In this document: positions 10,850 to 21,721 of the stretch, piece by piece
Position numbering within the stretch: position 1 is the first letter of the stretch
How the letters are laid out: each line of letters begins with the position of its first letter
NCBI GenBank assembly: GCA_018296165.2
Contig: JACKQL020000086.1
Location: 62,001-126,000 of the forward strand
Origin: Termitomyces sp. T153
Taxonomy: Eukaryota; Basidiomycota; Agaricomycetes; Agaricales; Lyophyllaceae
DNA: 64,000 nt
Direction of reading: 5' to 3'
Notes under the pieces: model-generated
What the model was told of the DNA's origin: nothing
The model's database searches: none
What the model saw: only the letters and a program-made list of their open reading frames with translations
Made by a program: the position numbers and the translations under genes

Positions 10850-11963
10850 ATCAACGATCCTCGTCGTTCCAAGCGGTACCATATCATATCCATTACAATA
10901 GATGGATGGAAGCCACAACGTCGCGGATTAAGGTTAGATATTGTTTGTCACGGTTGCCACGAAGACCAACATGCAGTCCGTCAAGGGGTGAGCCACGGTT
11001 GGCTCGCAGACGCACTAGGGCGCCAATGTTATGATATCATGGTCGGACTGATAGCCCAAGTCAGTTATTGTGAGACTTTTGAGTGAAGGGAAACGAAGGG
11101 GACCTGGAACTGGTGATGTATATTTGAGCATCAAAGCAAGAGAGTTCTTCATTTTGGAAATATGGTACACAGGATCCGATGATTCAAATCTCCCAGGCTG
11201 GGTCATGAAAAAATCTTTATGCAGTCTGTGCACACTCTTCATTTCATCCTTCGATATGCCGTCGAGCAAGGATACATAACTGACAGATCCAAAAGAATTA
11301 ACAACAAGGGTTTTCAAGGAGTGCGAGTTACTAGTGATGTTGAGAACTGCCTCGTTTATGGACGTGAGTCGTAGCTTCAACACTTGAAGATGCTGCAGAG
11401 AAAGTGTCGCAACAAATGCTTGTATTTGTTCGCTCTCCCAGAACCTGACTTTGACCTGAGCCTGGTCAGTCTGTGATTCTGTCACGTAGTCAAGCTCCAC
11501 TTTATACGTATTGTGTGCTTGACAACGATAATCGCTATCAATGCAGAGACTGACAACATCTGCAATATGCATTCCCAGCTCTTAGCCCAGCTCACGGACG
11601 TCCTCCCTATCCATACTGTCGAATCGATCAGTAAAAATGTCGAGATATGTTGTCGGAGGATGGATGATATGGGAAAGAAATGAAGTACACTTCATGGTGC
11701 TATCGTTGAGCGTCAGGTACTGAAGGTGAGGAATATCGACGCGGGCAGTCAGCGTAGTGTCAATCTCGCCGCATGCATTTCTGAGCTCGAGGGTCACGAG
11801 TTGAGGAGCTACTGCAAGAAGAGCCACAAGATGCAGGAATGATACACCTGCCGACCAACCTGTATATTTACATTCAAACACGGTTAAGCCAGACATGAAG
11901 GACAATTCCTGAGGGAGAATGAAATTTTCAAGACTAAGCGTTGTCAACTTCGGTGAATGGTAG
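10850..11963 (-). pseudogene. F-box/LRR paralogue, 3' part
   Basis: This is the C-terminal two thirds of an F-box/LRR protein whose intact relative is at 26296-27879. The reading frame 11974-11582 corresponds to the middle of the intact protein and 11572-11015 to its later part. An in-frame TAA separates them at about 11583, and a frameshift near 11020 moves the homology into another frame down to about 10850. The 5' part of the same gene is at 17036-17590. The two are separated by a copia insertion flanked by a short GTAG duplication. It cannot encode a full protein. Confidence 0.85.
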
Positions 11964-12030
11964 TGTAGAGTCAAAAATACAACGTAAGTCCTCAGAGGCT
12001 CTACAAAAAGTGGAGACGACTTTATTGACC
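11964..12030 (-). repeat. Partial, internally deleted LTR copy
   Basis: It begins with TGTAGAGTCAAAAATACAAC like a true LTR end, then jumps over about 48 bp of LTR sequence to CCTCAGAGGCTCTAC, and ends near GGAGACGACT before a full LTR starts at 12031. The host flank abuts the outer tip, so this belongs to the same insertion. Confidence 0.75.
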
Positions 12031-12332
12031 TGTAGAGTCAAAAATACAATGTAAGTCTACAGGTATGTAAGTAAATATTGACGAAACGGTAGTAAGTGAT
12101 GCTCACCCTCAGAGGCTCTACAAAAAGTGGAGATGACTGAGGGTGGCGACTATGCGTACGTAAATTTTATAGTAACAAAAATAAATTCCTCCAAAGATTA
12201 GTAAACAACGAACTCACCGGCACACGAGGCTAGCGGTGGCAGTGTCCAAAAATAGAAGTAATAAGCAAAATAAAAACTAAAAGGAAAGAAAACACCGAGA
12301 TATCCATGCATCCTAGTATATCTCCCTTAACA
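12031..12332 (-). repeat. Copia 3' LTR
   Basis: 302 bp, TG..CA ends on the minus strand (starts TGTTAAGGGAGATATAC, ends GACTCTACA). Nearly identical to 16738-17034, with a few substitutions and small indels. A GGGGGAG purine tract at 12333-12341 lies directly upstream on the minus strand. Confidence 0.9.
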
Positions 12333-12482
12333 CTCCCCCAGATATGTTGGGCGCACGGATGTAATAAGACCTGGTTTTGTTATAAGGTAGTCGTGCTGAG
12401 CACGCGGTAAGGATTTGGTGAATAAGTTGGCTATATTTTCGGTGGACGGCAATGGTTTGATCTCGATGTCGCCGTCCTGGAC

Positions 12483-14345
12483 TCATTTGCGAATATAGTG
12501 GTGGCGTATGTTGATGTGTTTAGCTTGCGAGTGTCCCTTGGTCGACTCTGCCAGGGCTATAGATGAGTGATTATCAGCGTTAAGTATGATAGGCAAAAGT
12601 TGCGGCAGATCAATTTCGACAAGAAAGTTGTGCATCCATAGTCCCTGCTGAGCCCCTCGAGTCAGGGCCATATACTCGGCCTCAGTCGTTGATAGTGCAA
12701 CAGTATGCTGGCGCTTTGAGCTCCAGGAAACCGCTCCCCCTGCCATCATGAAAACGTAGCCACTGGTCGAGCATCTGGTGTCGAGGTCCCCCCTGAAGTC
12801 CGCATCAACATATCCAATCGGCTTAAGTGAGGTGTCTGGCTGTCGGGAATACATGATGTGGTAACCAAGAGTTCCTTTTACATAGCCAGCGACGTGGGTG
12901 AGCGCGTTCCAGTGGGCTGGTCCTGGGTTTGATTGGAACCTAGCTAGGATGCCGACTGCATATGATAAGTCAGGCCTGGTAGCCACTTGTGCCCACATTA
13001 ATGAGCCCAACAATCTGCGGTACAGTTTGTCAGCCATGAAGAGTTTATCTGCTTCCGTTTGGGGACTCATTGATTTGGTGAGTCGGATCCCCGTTGGTAG
13101 TGGTGTGTGATGGGCGTTGCAGTCCTGCAATCCAAAACGTTCAAGAACTCTTTTGAGGTATGATTGCTGCGAGAGTGAAATGGAACCGGTCTGGTGGTCA
13201 TGTTTGATTGCCATCCCTACAATGAAGGATGGGTCTCCGAGGTCCTTGATCTCATAGGCATTTCCAAGCTCTCGTTTGGCATCTGCCGCGCCCTGGGCAG
13301 CTGTCGATAGTCCAAAGGTGTCATCGGTAAATGTATTTGTGATAGTATGTTCCCCATTGATCATCCTTGTCTGTACACAGCTGTCTGCGTGAGATGTTTT
13401 ATACCCAAGGTTTTTGTAGGCTTTGTCCAGGGTGCGCCACCAGTCTCTTCCACCCTGCATCATCCCGTAAATGGTTTTCAATAAGCGGCATACCTTGCCC
13501 TCTCCCCCTTGGAAACCTGGCGGGACCTGCATGTACACCGTGTGTTCTGGGACACTATTGAGATATGCTGAGACAAAATCGACTTGCCATATGTGTAAGT
13601 TGAGCTGCACTGCTATTGCCGCCGAGATTCTCAAGGACTCGAGGCGCACCACTGCTGCGTACATCTCATCAAAATCCTCCCCTGCAACCTGCAAATAGCC
13701 CTTAGCCACAAGTTGTGCTTTCTGTCGTACCACATTTCCCTCCGCATCATACTTGTTTGCATAGACCCAACAGCAACCAATGATCTTCTTCTCCTCAGGC
13801 ACCTCCTTGCATGGCACGAGCTCAAAGACCTTCCTGTCTGCCAGTATCTTGAGCTCCTGCTCCATCACTGGTACCCATAGGTCCGCCCGTCTCATGGCCT
13901 CGCCATAGTGCTCAGGTATGTATTTGTCATCGTCCGCCATGTCCGACTCGTTCAGTGTGGCTAGGAAAGCGAATGCGTCCTCAGCCAGGTACGACCGTGG
14001 TGGAATGTCCCTCATCTCGGTGCTCTGCTTTGCTGCCAGTCGCTCTGATTGGCAAGGATGAGGTTGGTCAGCCGCCACAGGCACCAGCACCGTCGCCAAG
14101 TCTGTGTCAGGCACCAGGGCGCTGGAGGGGTCAGGGTTGTTCCCACTTGGCTCATGGAGTGGTGCGTCAGTCGGGTGGATGCATGGCGCTATGGGTTGGC
14201 GGGTAGGCAGCACACCTGGGACAGCCGGGTTGGGCGGAGGAACTGAGTCAGACAGCAGTACATCATCATCAGTGTCCCCAACAACCGTGAGAGACTGGTG
14301 TCTGGTCCCCTCGTCAAAGATCACATCACAGGATGTAACCACCAT
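12483..14345 (-). pseudogene. Copia reverse transcriptase and RNase H segment
   Basis: The longest open part (620 codons) of the copia frame. It contains the KARLVAKG-like entry block (KAQLVAKGYLQV), DFVSAYLNS, the YMQVPPGF block, LKTIYGMMQGGRDWW, FTDDTFG, YLKRVLERF, the RPDLSYAVG block and the RNase H signatures. The catalytic pair reads Asp-Asp as in active elements. It is open only between two of the stops listed for the whole frame and has no start codon of its own. Confidence 0.88.
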
Positions 14346-14354
14346 GTGATTTCC

Positions 14355-14981
14355 TCAGTTGTACAGTCGGTATCCATTGTCACAGTACCCCACAAAAGTG
14401 TATTTCATGGACCTGGGGTCAAGTTTTGACCGCACCAGCTCCTCTGGTACTTTTGCAAAGGCCACACAACCAAAAGGGCGTAAGAAATCGACCCCCTGGC
14501 GCCTTCCAGACCATGCCTCCTCAGGTACAGCATTCGGGTGCCATGACGAAGGGATCAGATTCCTTGTTAGTATCTGCGTTGCTGCGGCCTCAGCCCACAG
14601 GGTCTTGGGGAGCCCACTCTCTGCCAGGAGGCATCTAATGCCCTCAATCATGGTCCGGATGCATCGCTCTGCCAAGCCGTTTTGGGCATGGGCATAGGGA
14701 ACAGTGATGTTCATGTATATGCCATTTGATGCGCAGTAAGTAATCCAGTCGCTGTTTATCCATTCGCGCCCCATGTCGATCCTGACCATCTGTAGTTTTC
14801 TCCCTGTCTGTCTTTTGGATTCGGCATGATAAGTTTTGAACGCAGACAAGGTAGTCTCTGCGTCCTTCCGTGAGAGGAAATATCCAGTGAGGTGAGAGGT
14901 GCCACCATCTACCGCAATCATCATATATGATGCTCCCCCTAATGACGCCACTGACACTGGTCCCCAGAGATCGATGTGCAC
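14355..14981 (-). pseudogene. Copia integrase segment
   Basis: 209 codons between stops. The D,D-35-E core is visible: Asp in HIDLWGP at the start, Asp in VRIDMGREW about 65 residues later, and Glu in NGLAERCIRTM, with LWAEAA and GCVAFAKVP following. The downstream FVGYCDNGYRLYN block is the usual end of copia integrase. Confidence 0.88.
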
Positions 14982-16723
14982 ACACTAGTTTGGTTTCAAT
15001 TCTACCTCCACCTCAGCGTCATAAGGTCAGGCTGCGTGCTTCCCATACACGCAGTCCTTGCAGATCCCTTTCGCATCACCACTGCCTGTGATTGTTAGGC
15101 TGTCGACCAAACCCTTTGTAGCAAGATCGCGTATACTTTTCACCGCGGTGTGGCCAAAACGTTGGTGCCATAAGTCAATTCCTGCTGGCTTGGATAGCGA
15201 CAATGCCACCATAGCCTGTGTCCCTGGCGGCATGTCGGGGTCAAAAGAGGTAAGCGAGTACATACCCCTCTCCTGTCGGCCAATCAGTACCTCTCTCCCA
15301 GACGCATCTTGGAAGATGGCCTTGTCCTTGGTAAAGGTCACTGAGAAGCCTGCCTCATCGAACTTCCCAACTGAGACTAAGTTTGCCGCCAAGTCTGGCG
15401 TGTGTAGTGCCCATCCGAACACAAGTTCTGATGATCCCAACGGTGTCTGGACTGTCTTCCTCACCGTCCCCTGACCAATAATTCAGAAGACACCACCAAC
15501 AGGGGTGGACTGGCCCTCCCATGGTGTGCTGAGCTCCTCATAATCAGAGAACACATTACGGTCTACAAAACAGTGATCGCTCGCTCCAGAATCCGTGTAT
15601 GTGGGCACCGGTCCATTTGCTTTAATGGCATACAAACTCGGCGCTTTGGGGTGGGCCATGAGTGCGTACGACACATGGGAGATTGGAGTGGATGTATCGG
15701 CAAGTTTGGCTTGGGGTGTGGTAGTGTCAGTCTTGGGGTTTGCTGACTTTTTTGCTGCCTCTAGCGCAGCAAGGGCACTCTCGCGGTTCCGGAAAGTCTG
15801 CGGGAATTGGCCCTCCTTCCCGCCACCTCGCCAGTAGCAGTTCTCCATTGTGTGGCCCGTGCATTTACAATCCGGGTTGAGGCACATGACTTTGGGTCTG
15901 GAGGGTTTAGCATCGGCCTGTAGTGGAGTCACCGTGGTCCCCGCAGCCTGTTTCTGCATCTTGAGCCTTTCCCAGTGAACAGAGAGACCCGCTATAAGTG
16001 TTGTGGAAGTTGTTGTGGTGTAGAGGCTCGCCACAATAGTGTTCCAGGATTCTGGTAGGGAGTTCATGATGATTGTATGGAATGTGGCATTGCTAATCGA
16101 TGCGCCCCTCTCAACAGCTTCTTGCCACTTTGTCCGCAAGTCTGCCAGGTGTGCCATGAAGTCCGACCCATCAACATACAAAGTAGTGCGCAGTCTGTTC
16201 TCGGCGCCCATTGCTGCAAGATCAGAAACCGTGCCCTAGGTGTTGGTGAGCGCTTTCCATGCCTCTGCTGCTGTACCTCCCATTTTAATGCCAAGTCCGA
16301 TCGGATTTTTGCAGTTGTTGACGATCAACGACAAGGTCCAGGCATCCCTCATGTCCCACTCCTCTGCCGTGGGGTTTTGGGAGGTCCATCTCATTGGTTC
16401 GTCTGAAGTGGGTGTAGTTTTGGTCTCATCGGCAGTCTGTTGTTCCGCTTTGACCTTTTCTGTGGGTGCCATCATCCTGTTTTCGGTGTCGGGGTTGACA
16501 ATACTGCCATCAAGGTACCCCCTTGCGCCACGGGTCCGTGTTGCAATGAGAACCCTGTCCCTGAACGACGCAAAGTTTGTCCCGTCAAAATGTGATTCGT
16601 TGGGGAATGTAGGGGGGTTAGGTGTGTTTGTGTTGCCAGTAGACATTTTTCTGTGTGCAATTGCAAGTTTAAAAGAGTCGTCTGTGTTGATGGTTAGGCT
16701 TGCCGCAGTGGGAAGAGCTAACA

Positions 16724-16737
16724 GGGGCCTGATAACC
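16724..16737 (-). other. Copia primer-binding site (putative)
   Basis: Directly after the 5' LTR on the minus strand the sequence reads GGTTATCAGGCCCC. It resembles the initiator-Met tRNA complement (GGTATCAGAGC type) used by many LTR elements, with one extra T and small changes. Confidence 0.55.
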
Positions 16738-17034
16738 TGTAGAGTCGAAAATACAACGTAAGTCTACAGGTACATAAGTAAATATTGACGAAACGGTAGG
16801 ATGCTCACCCTCAGAGGCTCTACAAAAAGTGGAGACGACTGAGGGTGGCAACTATGCGTACATAAGTTTTATAGTAACAAAAATAAATTCCTCCAAAGAT
16901 TAGTAAACAACAAACTCACCGGCACACGAGGCTAGCAGTGGCGGTGTCCAAAAATAGAAGTAATAAGCAAAATAAAAACTAAAAGGAAAGAAAACACCGA
17001 GATATCCACGCGTCCTAGTATATCTCCCTTAACC
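16738..17034 (-). repeat. Copia 5' LTR
   Basis: About 297 bp matching the LTR at 12031-12332. On the plus strand it begins TGTAGAGTCGAAAATAC and ends CCCTTAACC(A). The host F-box sequence resumes at once with GTAGGCAAAAAG. Confidence 0.9.
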
Positions 17035-17035
17035 A

Positions 17036-17590
17036 GTAGGCAAAAAGAAAATGGGGAAGCTTGAAAAGGGCTCGAGTTGTCATCGTACAGGTTTTCAACA
17101 TTGGGGCTGGATTCATCAGATTCCGCTGGATCTGTATCGTCTATCTGCGCGGTTGATCGTGGTTCACATAGCATGTCAAATGTTCAATCCGATGAATCTC
17201 GCCTAGGCTCACATTTTCAGCCCCTTGGGCCGATCTTCATTGGTCAAAAAGACATGCAGTGGAAGCTGCCCGGATCGAGGAATCGCCATTTCAGTCAACC
17301 ACTCGATGCTGTTGACATACCGCACGCGGTTCCACAAGTATGGACAATTCAGGGCGACACGACGCCACGCAGTACAAACGCCTGCTACATGAATCGTCTG
17401 AGCTTTAGAAAAGTTGCGCATATCAGTGGAAACGCCATGTGTAAAGATCTTGGCTAGCAGCTCGTCCGGTAGGCGTGCGGTAATACTTAAATCGTTATAT
17501 CGATATTTCATCCTTAACATAGCTTGGAACAAATTTGTTATGTTGATCTGTATCTGGGCACAAGCGACATTCCTATCGGCTTCACTGCTG
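17036..17590 (-). pseudogene. F-box/LRR paralogue, 5' part
   Basis: The frame ending at 17209 gives the N-terminus of an F-box protein: SITARLPDELLAKIF followed by CTAWRRVALNCPYLWNRV. It is almost identical to residues 10-60 of the intact protein at 26296-27879. The homology continues past a stop to 17036 in other frames (AFKL-type region), then meets the copia LTR. Upstream of the first ATG (17520) the sequence stays similar to the intact gene to about 17880, so promoter and flank were duplicated too. Confidence 0.85.
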
Positions 17591-17880
17591 AAACAGGTGG
17601 CCTCTATTGTGCAAGGCAGCGGGACATATTCTGATCAATAGGAGATCAGACGGTATTATTGGATGTGAAAGCCACGGGAGAACGGTACTGACCCATGGTA
17701 GACTACGGAAGAACAACAACGCAGCAGTACAGGATGGTATTGGGATGACGTCGAAGATTCAGTGGTCGTGCCAGAGTTTGGTCTAGGCCTATGCAACAGT
17801 TTGTGTCCAAGGATTCAGCTGGATGGTGACAAGAGCTTTGTGACTCGACGACGTCATGCTGCAACGTCTCAGTTGCCCTT
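17591..17880. repeat. Duplicated 5' flank of the F-box gene
   Basis: Matches 27950-28130 through the landmarks GATCAGACGGTATTATTGGA, GGGAGAACGGTACTGACCCA and GTAGACTACGGAAGA. After about 17880 the similarity fades. 17881-18639 holds no gene that I can recognise. Confidence 0.7.
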
Positions 17881-18639
17881 CTGGATTATGTGATCGATCG
17901 GTAAACTATGGCGCAGGCCACTTATGGACCACCAGAATGTGACAAATAATATCGCTCATTCAAATTATGATATTTTTCTTCACTATCTTGCCAATAGCTC
18001 CTTAAATGGTTAGAATAAGACCCCAAGACAGATTTTCAATTGGAGATATATTTTTGTGGTCCCTTGAAATTGGCGCCATCAATTACTTAATGGGATCATT
18101 ACCATAAATGGAAGTAATTTGCCGCATCAAAAGCTTGCGCAAACCCAAGTCAGATCAGTTGCGCAAGAACACTGAACGATGGACATCATATCACCCGCTC
18201 ACGCATGTAAACATTTTGAGTCTGATAACAGAGTGCTATACATCAGGCTCTGAAGTGCATGGATGACATTCCAATCAACGGCGAGGGACATCACTTGCAA
18301 CGCTTGAAATGTAGTAAGGAGGCAGATCAATACAATGTTTGTTTGTATTCGAATTTCAAATCTTTATATGTATAAGTACCAGGCAACTCTTGATTCACTG
18401 CAGCCTCGTCATGGTCAGTTCGTCGAGATCTCAAAGGCTAAGGAACGTTATATGTATAGAGCGAATTGTAGGATTCAAAGTGATGTCTACTGATGTGGTG
18501 ACTCCTACCCAGTCAGTCACTCAAACGAAAAGTAGCAAAGAAAATGACCCAGGAGGTGCGATTGGTTGCCTGATAAAAATCTTGCACACCGCATTGCCGG
18601 ATCTGAAAACACACATTTAGAAGTGAAGGGTTTATTTAA

Positions 18640-18925
18640 AGACACTGAAATTGCATATCAAATTTGACAAAACGTCTGCAGAGTAAATGAACGGAGGATC
18701 GAGGTATGTCATGATTCTCATAGAACATCAGACAAACACTCTTCCTTGATGCCTGACAAGCAGCCATCGTACTCAATCTCAACAAATGGTGCAACACAAC
18801 ATACATCGGCGCATCTGGGCGAGGGAGGACATTGAAGAATTCGAGAAAAGTCAAAACCGAGAGGAATACAGACACGACCACGATGGTTTCTCCACAAGGG
18901 TAAGGTTTCCTTATTGAGAGTGGAG
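18640..18925. repeat. Dispersed repeat R, copy 2
   Basis: Second copy of the repeat described at 8735-9030: GGATCGAGGTATGT, CATCAGACAAACACTC, GATGCCTGACAAGCAG and CCACAAGGGTAAGGTTT are in the same order. Confidence 0.75.
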
Positions 18926-19014
18926 GTGACATTGGAAGATCTCGAAGATATTGCAATATACAATAATGTTTCTTGTATCATGATAAAGATCTATGGTAAC
19001 AATTCAGATTCGAA

Positions 19015-19215
19015 AATCTATATGCATTGATTTTCTTCACTCTTCTTCAGGAAAAAGTTCCTTCATCCGTGGCCACCCATTATCATAATATTATATCCAA
19101 ATTTTTGTTGAAACGTTCACGCATAATTGGTGAAGAACTCTGGGAGAAAATAATAATGGGGGATGATGTTCGATTTCAGGATTAGGGGTTTGCGCTAACG
19201 CGTAGCTTGTGACTC
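19015..19215. repeat. Duplicated block shared with 9590-9870
   Basis: Contains CATAATATTATATCCAAATT and GGGGGATGATGTTCG as in the first copy, 100 bp after repeat R instead of about 560 bp. The two duplicates therefore differ by an internal indel. Confidence 0.65.
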
Positions 19216-19229
19216 TTGGAAACAGATTA

Positions 19230-20080
19230 GTTTGTTACAACCCGCTCACTTATTTGGAGTTGTTTGTTCGTCCGTCCGTTTGGGCTCAGTGGGGCTGGGA
19301 TCGTATGGACAAAACTATATAAGACTCAAGCAGCAGCAGTAGTGACTTTGCATTGAAAAATACACGGATGACCAGTCTGAGTTCAGCACGGAACCCCATG
19401 GCTTATATTCATAACGATACGTATACCAGACTCCGCTCCAAATCTCTGAGTCTTTGATGTGCTGGGCTCTGACTCGCCATGATAGTGGTGGGGTTGGCTC
19501 TCAGAGTCGTGTTGCTGATACGGATGAGGGATACGGAGGGCTTAGATAAGTAATTATCCCTTGTACTTATGTCCTTGGTGATATTTTGATTCATGAATCG
19601 TGAATGGTGAATCATGATGCGGGAATAACGGAATTAGACACACCAACCAGCCCATGATCAGAGTCTAGAAATAGTGAGATACAATGCATACGCGCATCTG
19701 CGTTGACATGTCATATCAGATAGTGAAATAGCTTGTTGAGTAATTGGGTATGAGTGGCTGGGTGGCTGGGTGACCGAGTAGCTGAGTGATTGAGTACCTA
19801 AGCAACTGAGTAACTGATATGTTGACATTTGGCATTCGACAATCATGACGTTAGATACCGTTTCAGCCAGTTTGGAGGACGAGCGCGAGTGAGAGAGCAG
19901 CTGAGCTTCGGTGAGGCTTACGCAGCTGAAGTTCGCAGACGGCGTTTACGATTGTGGCAGGTGTAAGTAGTGTTGATTGGACATCAAAGGATGAACGGAC
20001 GAAGAGTTGGCTGTAATCGATGGTGCGGTGGCTGCGTTAGCCGATGCCGAACTCCGCGCCGATGCGGTTCGGATGAGATA
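19230..20080. repeat. Duplicated block S, copy 1
   Basis: Shared with 21005-21660. Landmarks are GACTCGCCATGATAGT, the TCGTGTTGCTGATACGG block, GTCCTTGGTGATAT, GACGTTAGATACC and GAGTTGGCTG. Within it, 19735-19830 is a degenerate minisatellite of GAGTAGCTGAGT-like units. No coding pattern was recognised. Confidence 0.7.
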
Positions 20081-20115
20081 TGGTTAGGGGTTTTGGCTCA
20101 GTGTTCTCGATGTCG

Positions 20116-20772
20116 ATGAAAAGTGTGAACCTCCACACGCTGGCAAACTCCCTGCCGGCCTCCCAGCACAATACCAAAAAGCTCACGAACAACTTCTGAG
20201 GTCCGTCCTCTGACCGCCTTAATTTCTTTTCAAATTGGGTACTGATCTCGTCGCATGACCCAAACCAGGGCGGAGGCCTGACGATCGGGCGGGTTATGGA
20301 CTGGACTTAGGCACGGGAGGAGGCCATCAAGGCGCGAGAGGAAGAGGAAGACGAGTAGGAGAGAGAGGGAGAAGGAGACTGGGAAGCAGGCAAAGACGAC
20401 GGCGCCTGTGCCTAGACCAACCAAGCCCGCGCTTCCTCGTGCCAAAACACAGGTCCATTCGCATTCTACTCCCAACGCGCATCTGAACACGCACGCTGGA
20501 TCTCAGCCCCTGCCAACCCCGACCTCCCCCGCTCATCACACTCACCAAGCCCAAGCCCGACAACGTCCCGGAAGCATGGACTTTCACTTTGACTTTGTCA
20601 ACGATCCAGGCTCCTCCGGGACGCCTATCCCCCTCGCCGCGGGCGCAAAACGCCGGCATGCGATGATGATGATGCTTGATGCTGCGCCGTCGTCTGCGTC
20701 TATTGATGGGTCGCCACTTCATCCACATGCGCATGCGCATTTCTCGCCGAGTGAGATTATCCAACGACACTA
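20116..20772 (+). pseudogene. Broken copy of the gene at 32184-33237
   Basis: From ATG (20116) the sequence follows the intact gene closely but has TGA at the end of exon 1 (AACTTCTGAGG), keeps recognisable intron sequence (GGTCCGTCC to TTGGGTACTGATC), then lacks most of the start of exon 2. It resumes at GACGATCGGGCGGGTTATGG with TAG where the intact copy has GAG (about 20309), and with another TAG in the acidic run. The 3' end stops at CGCCGAGTG (about 20755), where repeat R begins. Keeping the intron shows DNA-level duplication, not retroposition. Confidence 0.85.
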
Positions 20773-20774
20773 AA

Positions 20775-21005
20775 AGAGTTGCAAATCAAATTTATAAAAC
20801 ATCTGCAGAAATTAGCAGAGGATCGAGGCATGTATTTTCATAGAACATCAGACGAGAACTCTTCTTTGACGCCCGATAAGCAGTCATCCTACTCAATCTC
20901 AACAATGGTGCATCATAACATGCATACATCGACGATCGTTCAAATAATACTCATCTCGGGAATACATAGATGACCATATAGGTTCTCCGCAAGGGTAAGG
21001 TTCCT
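20775..21005. repeat. Dispersed repeat R, copy 3
   Basis: Third copy, shorter than the others: ATCTGCAGAAATTAGCAGAG, GGATCGAGGCATGT, CATCAGACGAGAACTC and CGCAAGGGTAAGGTTCC. It is fused directly to the end of the pseudogene at 20116-20772. Confidence 0.75.
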
Positions 21006-21660
21006 CGGTGGGCTAGGATCGTACGGAAAAGCGCTACATAAGGCTTAAGGAGCAGAAGGAGTGACCTTTTCAGCAAAGACTACATCAAGGATTGATATGA
21101 TCGGCTCAATATACTGAGTACGATACGTACACCTGTCGCCGCGTGCTGGGTTTGTGGAACTGAGACTAGGACTCTGACTTGCCATGATAGTAGCAGTTTG
21201 GCTCTTCGAGTCGTGTTGCTAGTACAGATAGAGATACGAAGGTCTCAGATAAGAACGTATCCCATGAAGGTGAATGACTTTGTCCATCAAGGTAAAAGAC
21301 TGTGCTTAGGTCCTTGGTGATATCGTGAATCGTGATGCAGGGATAATGATGAAATAGTAATTACAGCCTGTCGAGTATTGAGTAGATGCGTAACTGAGTA
21401 GCTGAGTGTGAGTAGCTGAGTCATTGTGTAACCTGAGTAACTGATATCTGGGCATTTGACATACGACAATGACGTTAGATACCAATCTGGCCAGTTTTGG
21501 AGCACGGGCACACGAGGCAATGTGAGTTGGGCTTTAGAGCAGCTGAGCACAAATCAAATTCGGAGACGGCAGTGATGATGGCGCCAGGTATATTGAGTAT
21601 TGATTGGGGATCAATGAATGAACGAGCGAGGAGTTGGCTGGATTGTGCGTGTAGCTGCCG
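21005..21660. repeat. Duplicated block S, copy 2
   Basis: Second copy of the block at 19230-20080, again downstream of repeat R and again with a GAGTAGCTGAGT-like minisatellite (21365-21440). The order R-S-pseudogene-R-S at 18640-21660 suggests tandem duplication. Confidence 0.7.
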
Positions 21661-21721
21661 CTTTTCGACGGCTCCACAATGTTCAGGTCTCTTATAAAAA
21701 GAAACCATTCAAGACCTGTTC

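Larger units (their letters stand above)
12327..16646 (-). pseudogene. Copia gag-pol polyprotein with six in-frame stops
   Basis: One frame of 1,440 codons runs from ATG at 16646 to a TAA inside the 3' LTR, without a single frameshift. It is interrupted by TAG at 16238, TGA at 15485, TGA at 15029, TAG at 14987, TGA at 14357 and TGA at 12485. In order: gag with a zinc knuckle CLNPDCKCTGHTMENC (about 15875); protease with YTDSGASDHC (about 15590); the GAG-pre-integrase H..H..C..C site with WHQRFGH and CKDC (15170-15050); integrase with ILWGP-like start, DMGREW and the Glu of AERCIRT (14981-14650); reverse transcriptase with FTDDTFG as the YxDD box (about 13320); and RNase H with VDADFRGD and STTEAEYMAL (12800-12660). 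Because all stops are TGA or TAG, point mutation, not decay by indels, explains the loss. Confidence 0.9.
11964..17034 (-). mobile_element. Ty1/copia retrotransposon inserted in an F-box gene
   Basis: Full-length element of about 5.07 kb on the minus strand: 5' LTR at 16738-17034, primer site, one gag-pol frame 16646-12327, polypurine tract, and 3' LTR at 12031-12332 followed by an extra partial LTR tip (11964-12030). The flanks read GGTAG at left and GTAGG at right, so GTAG (possibly 5 bp with one change) is the target duplication. The host sequence on either side is continuous when compared with the intact F-box gene around 27390-27412. CpG is normal and the two LTRs differ at only a modest number of sites, so it is younger than the gypsy and LINE remnants. 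Confidence 0.92.

Noticed and set aside
20327..20770. 147-codon minus-strand frame
   Set aside because: Antisense to the broken copy of the 332-aa gene. Arg-rich low complexity comes from the complement of GC-rich coding DNA.
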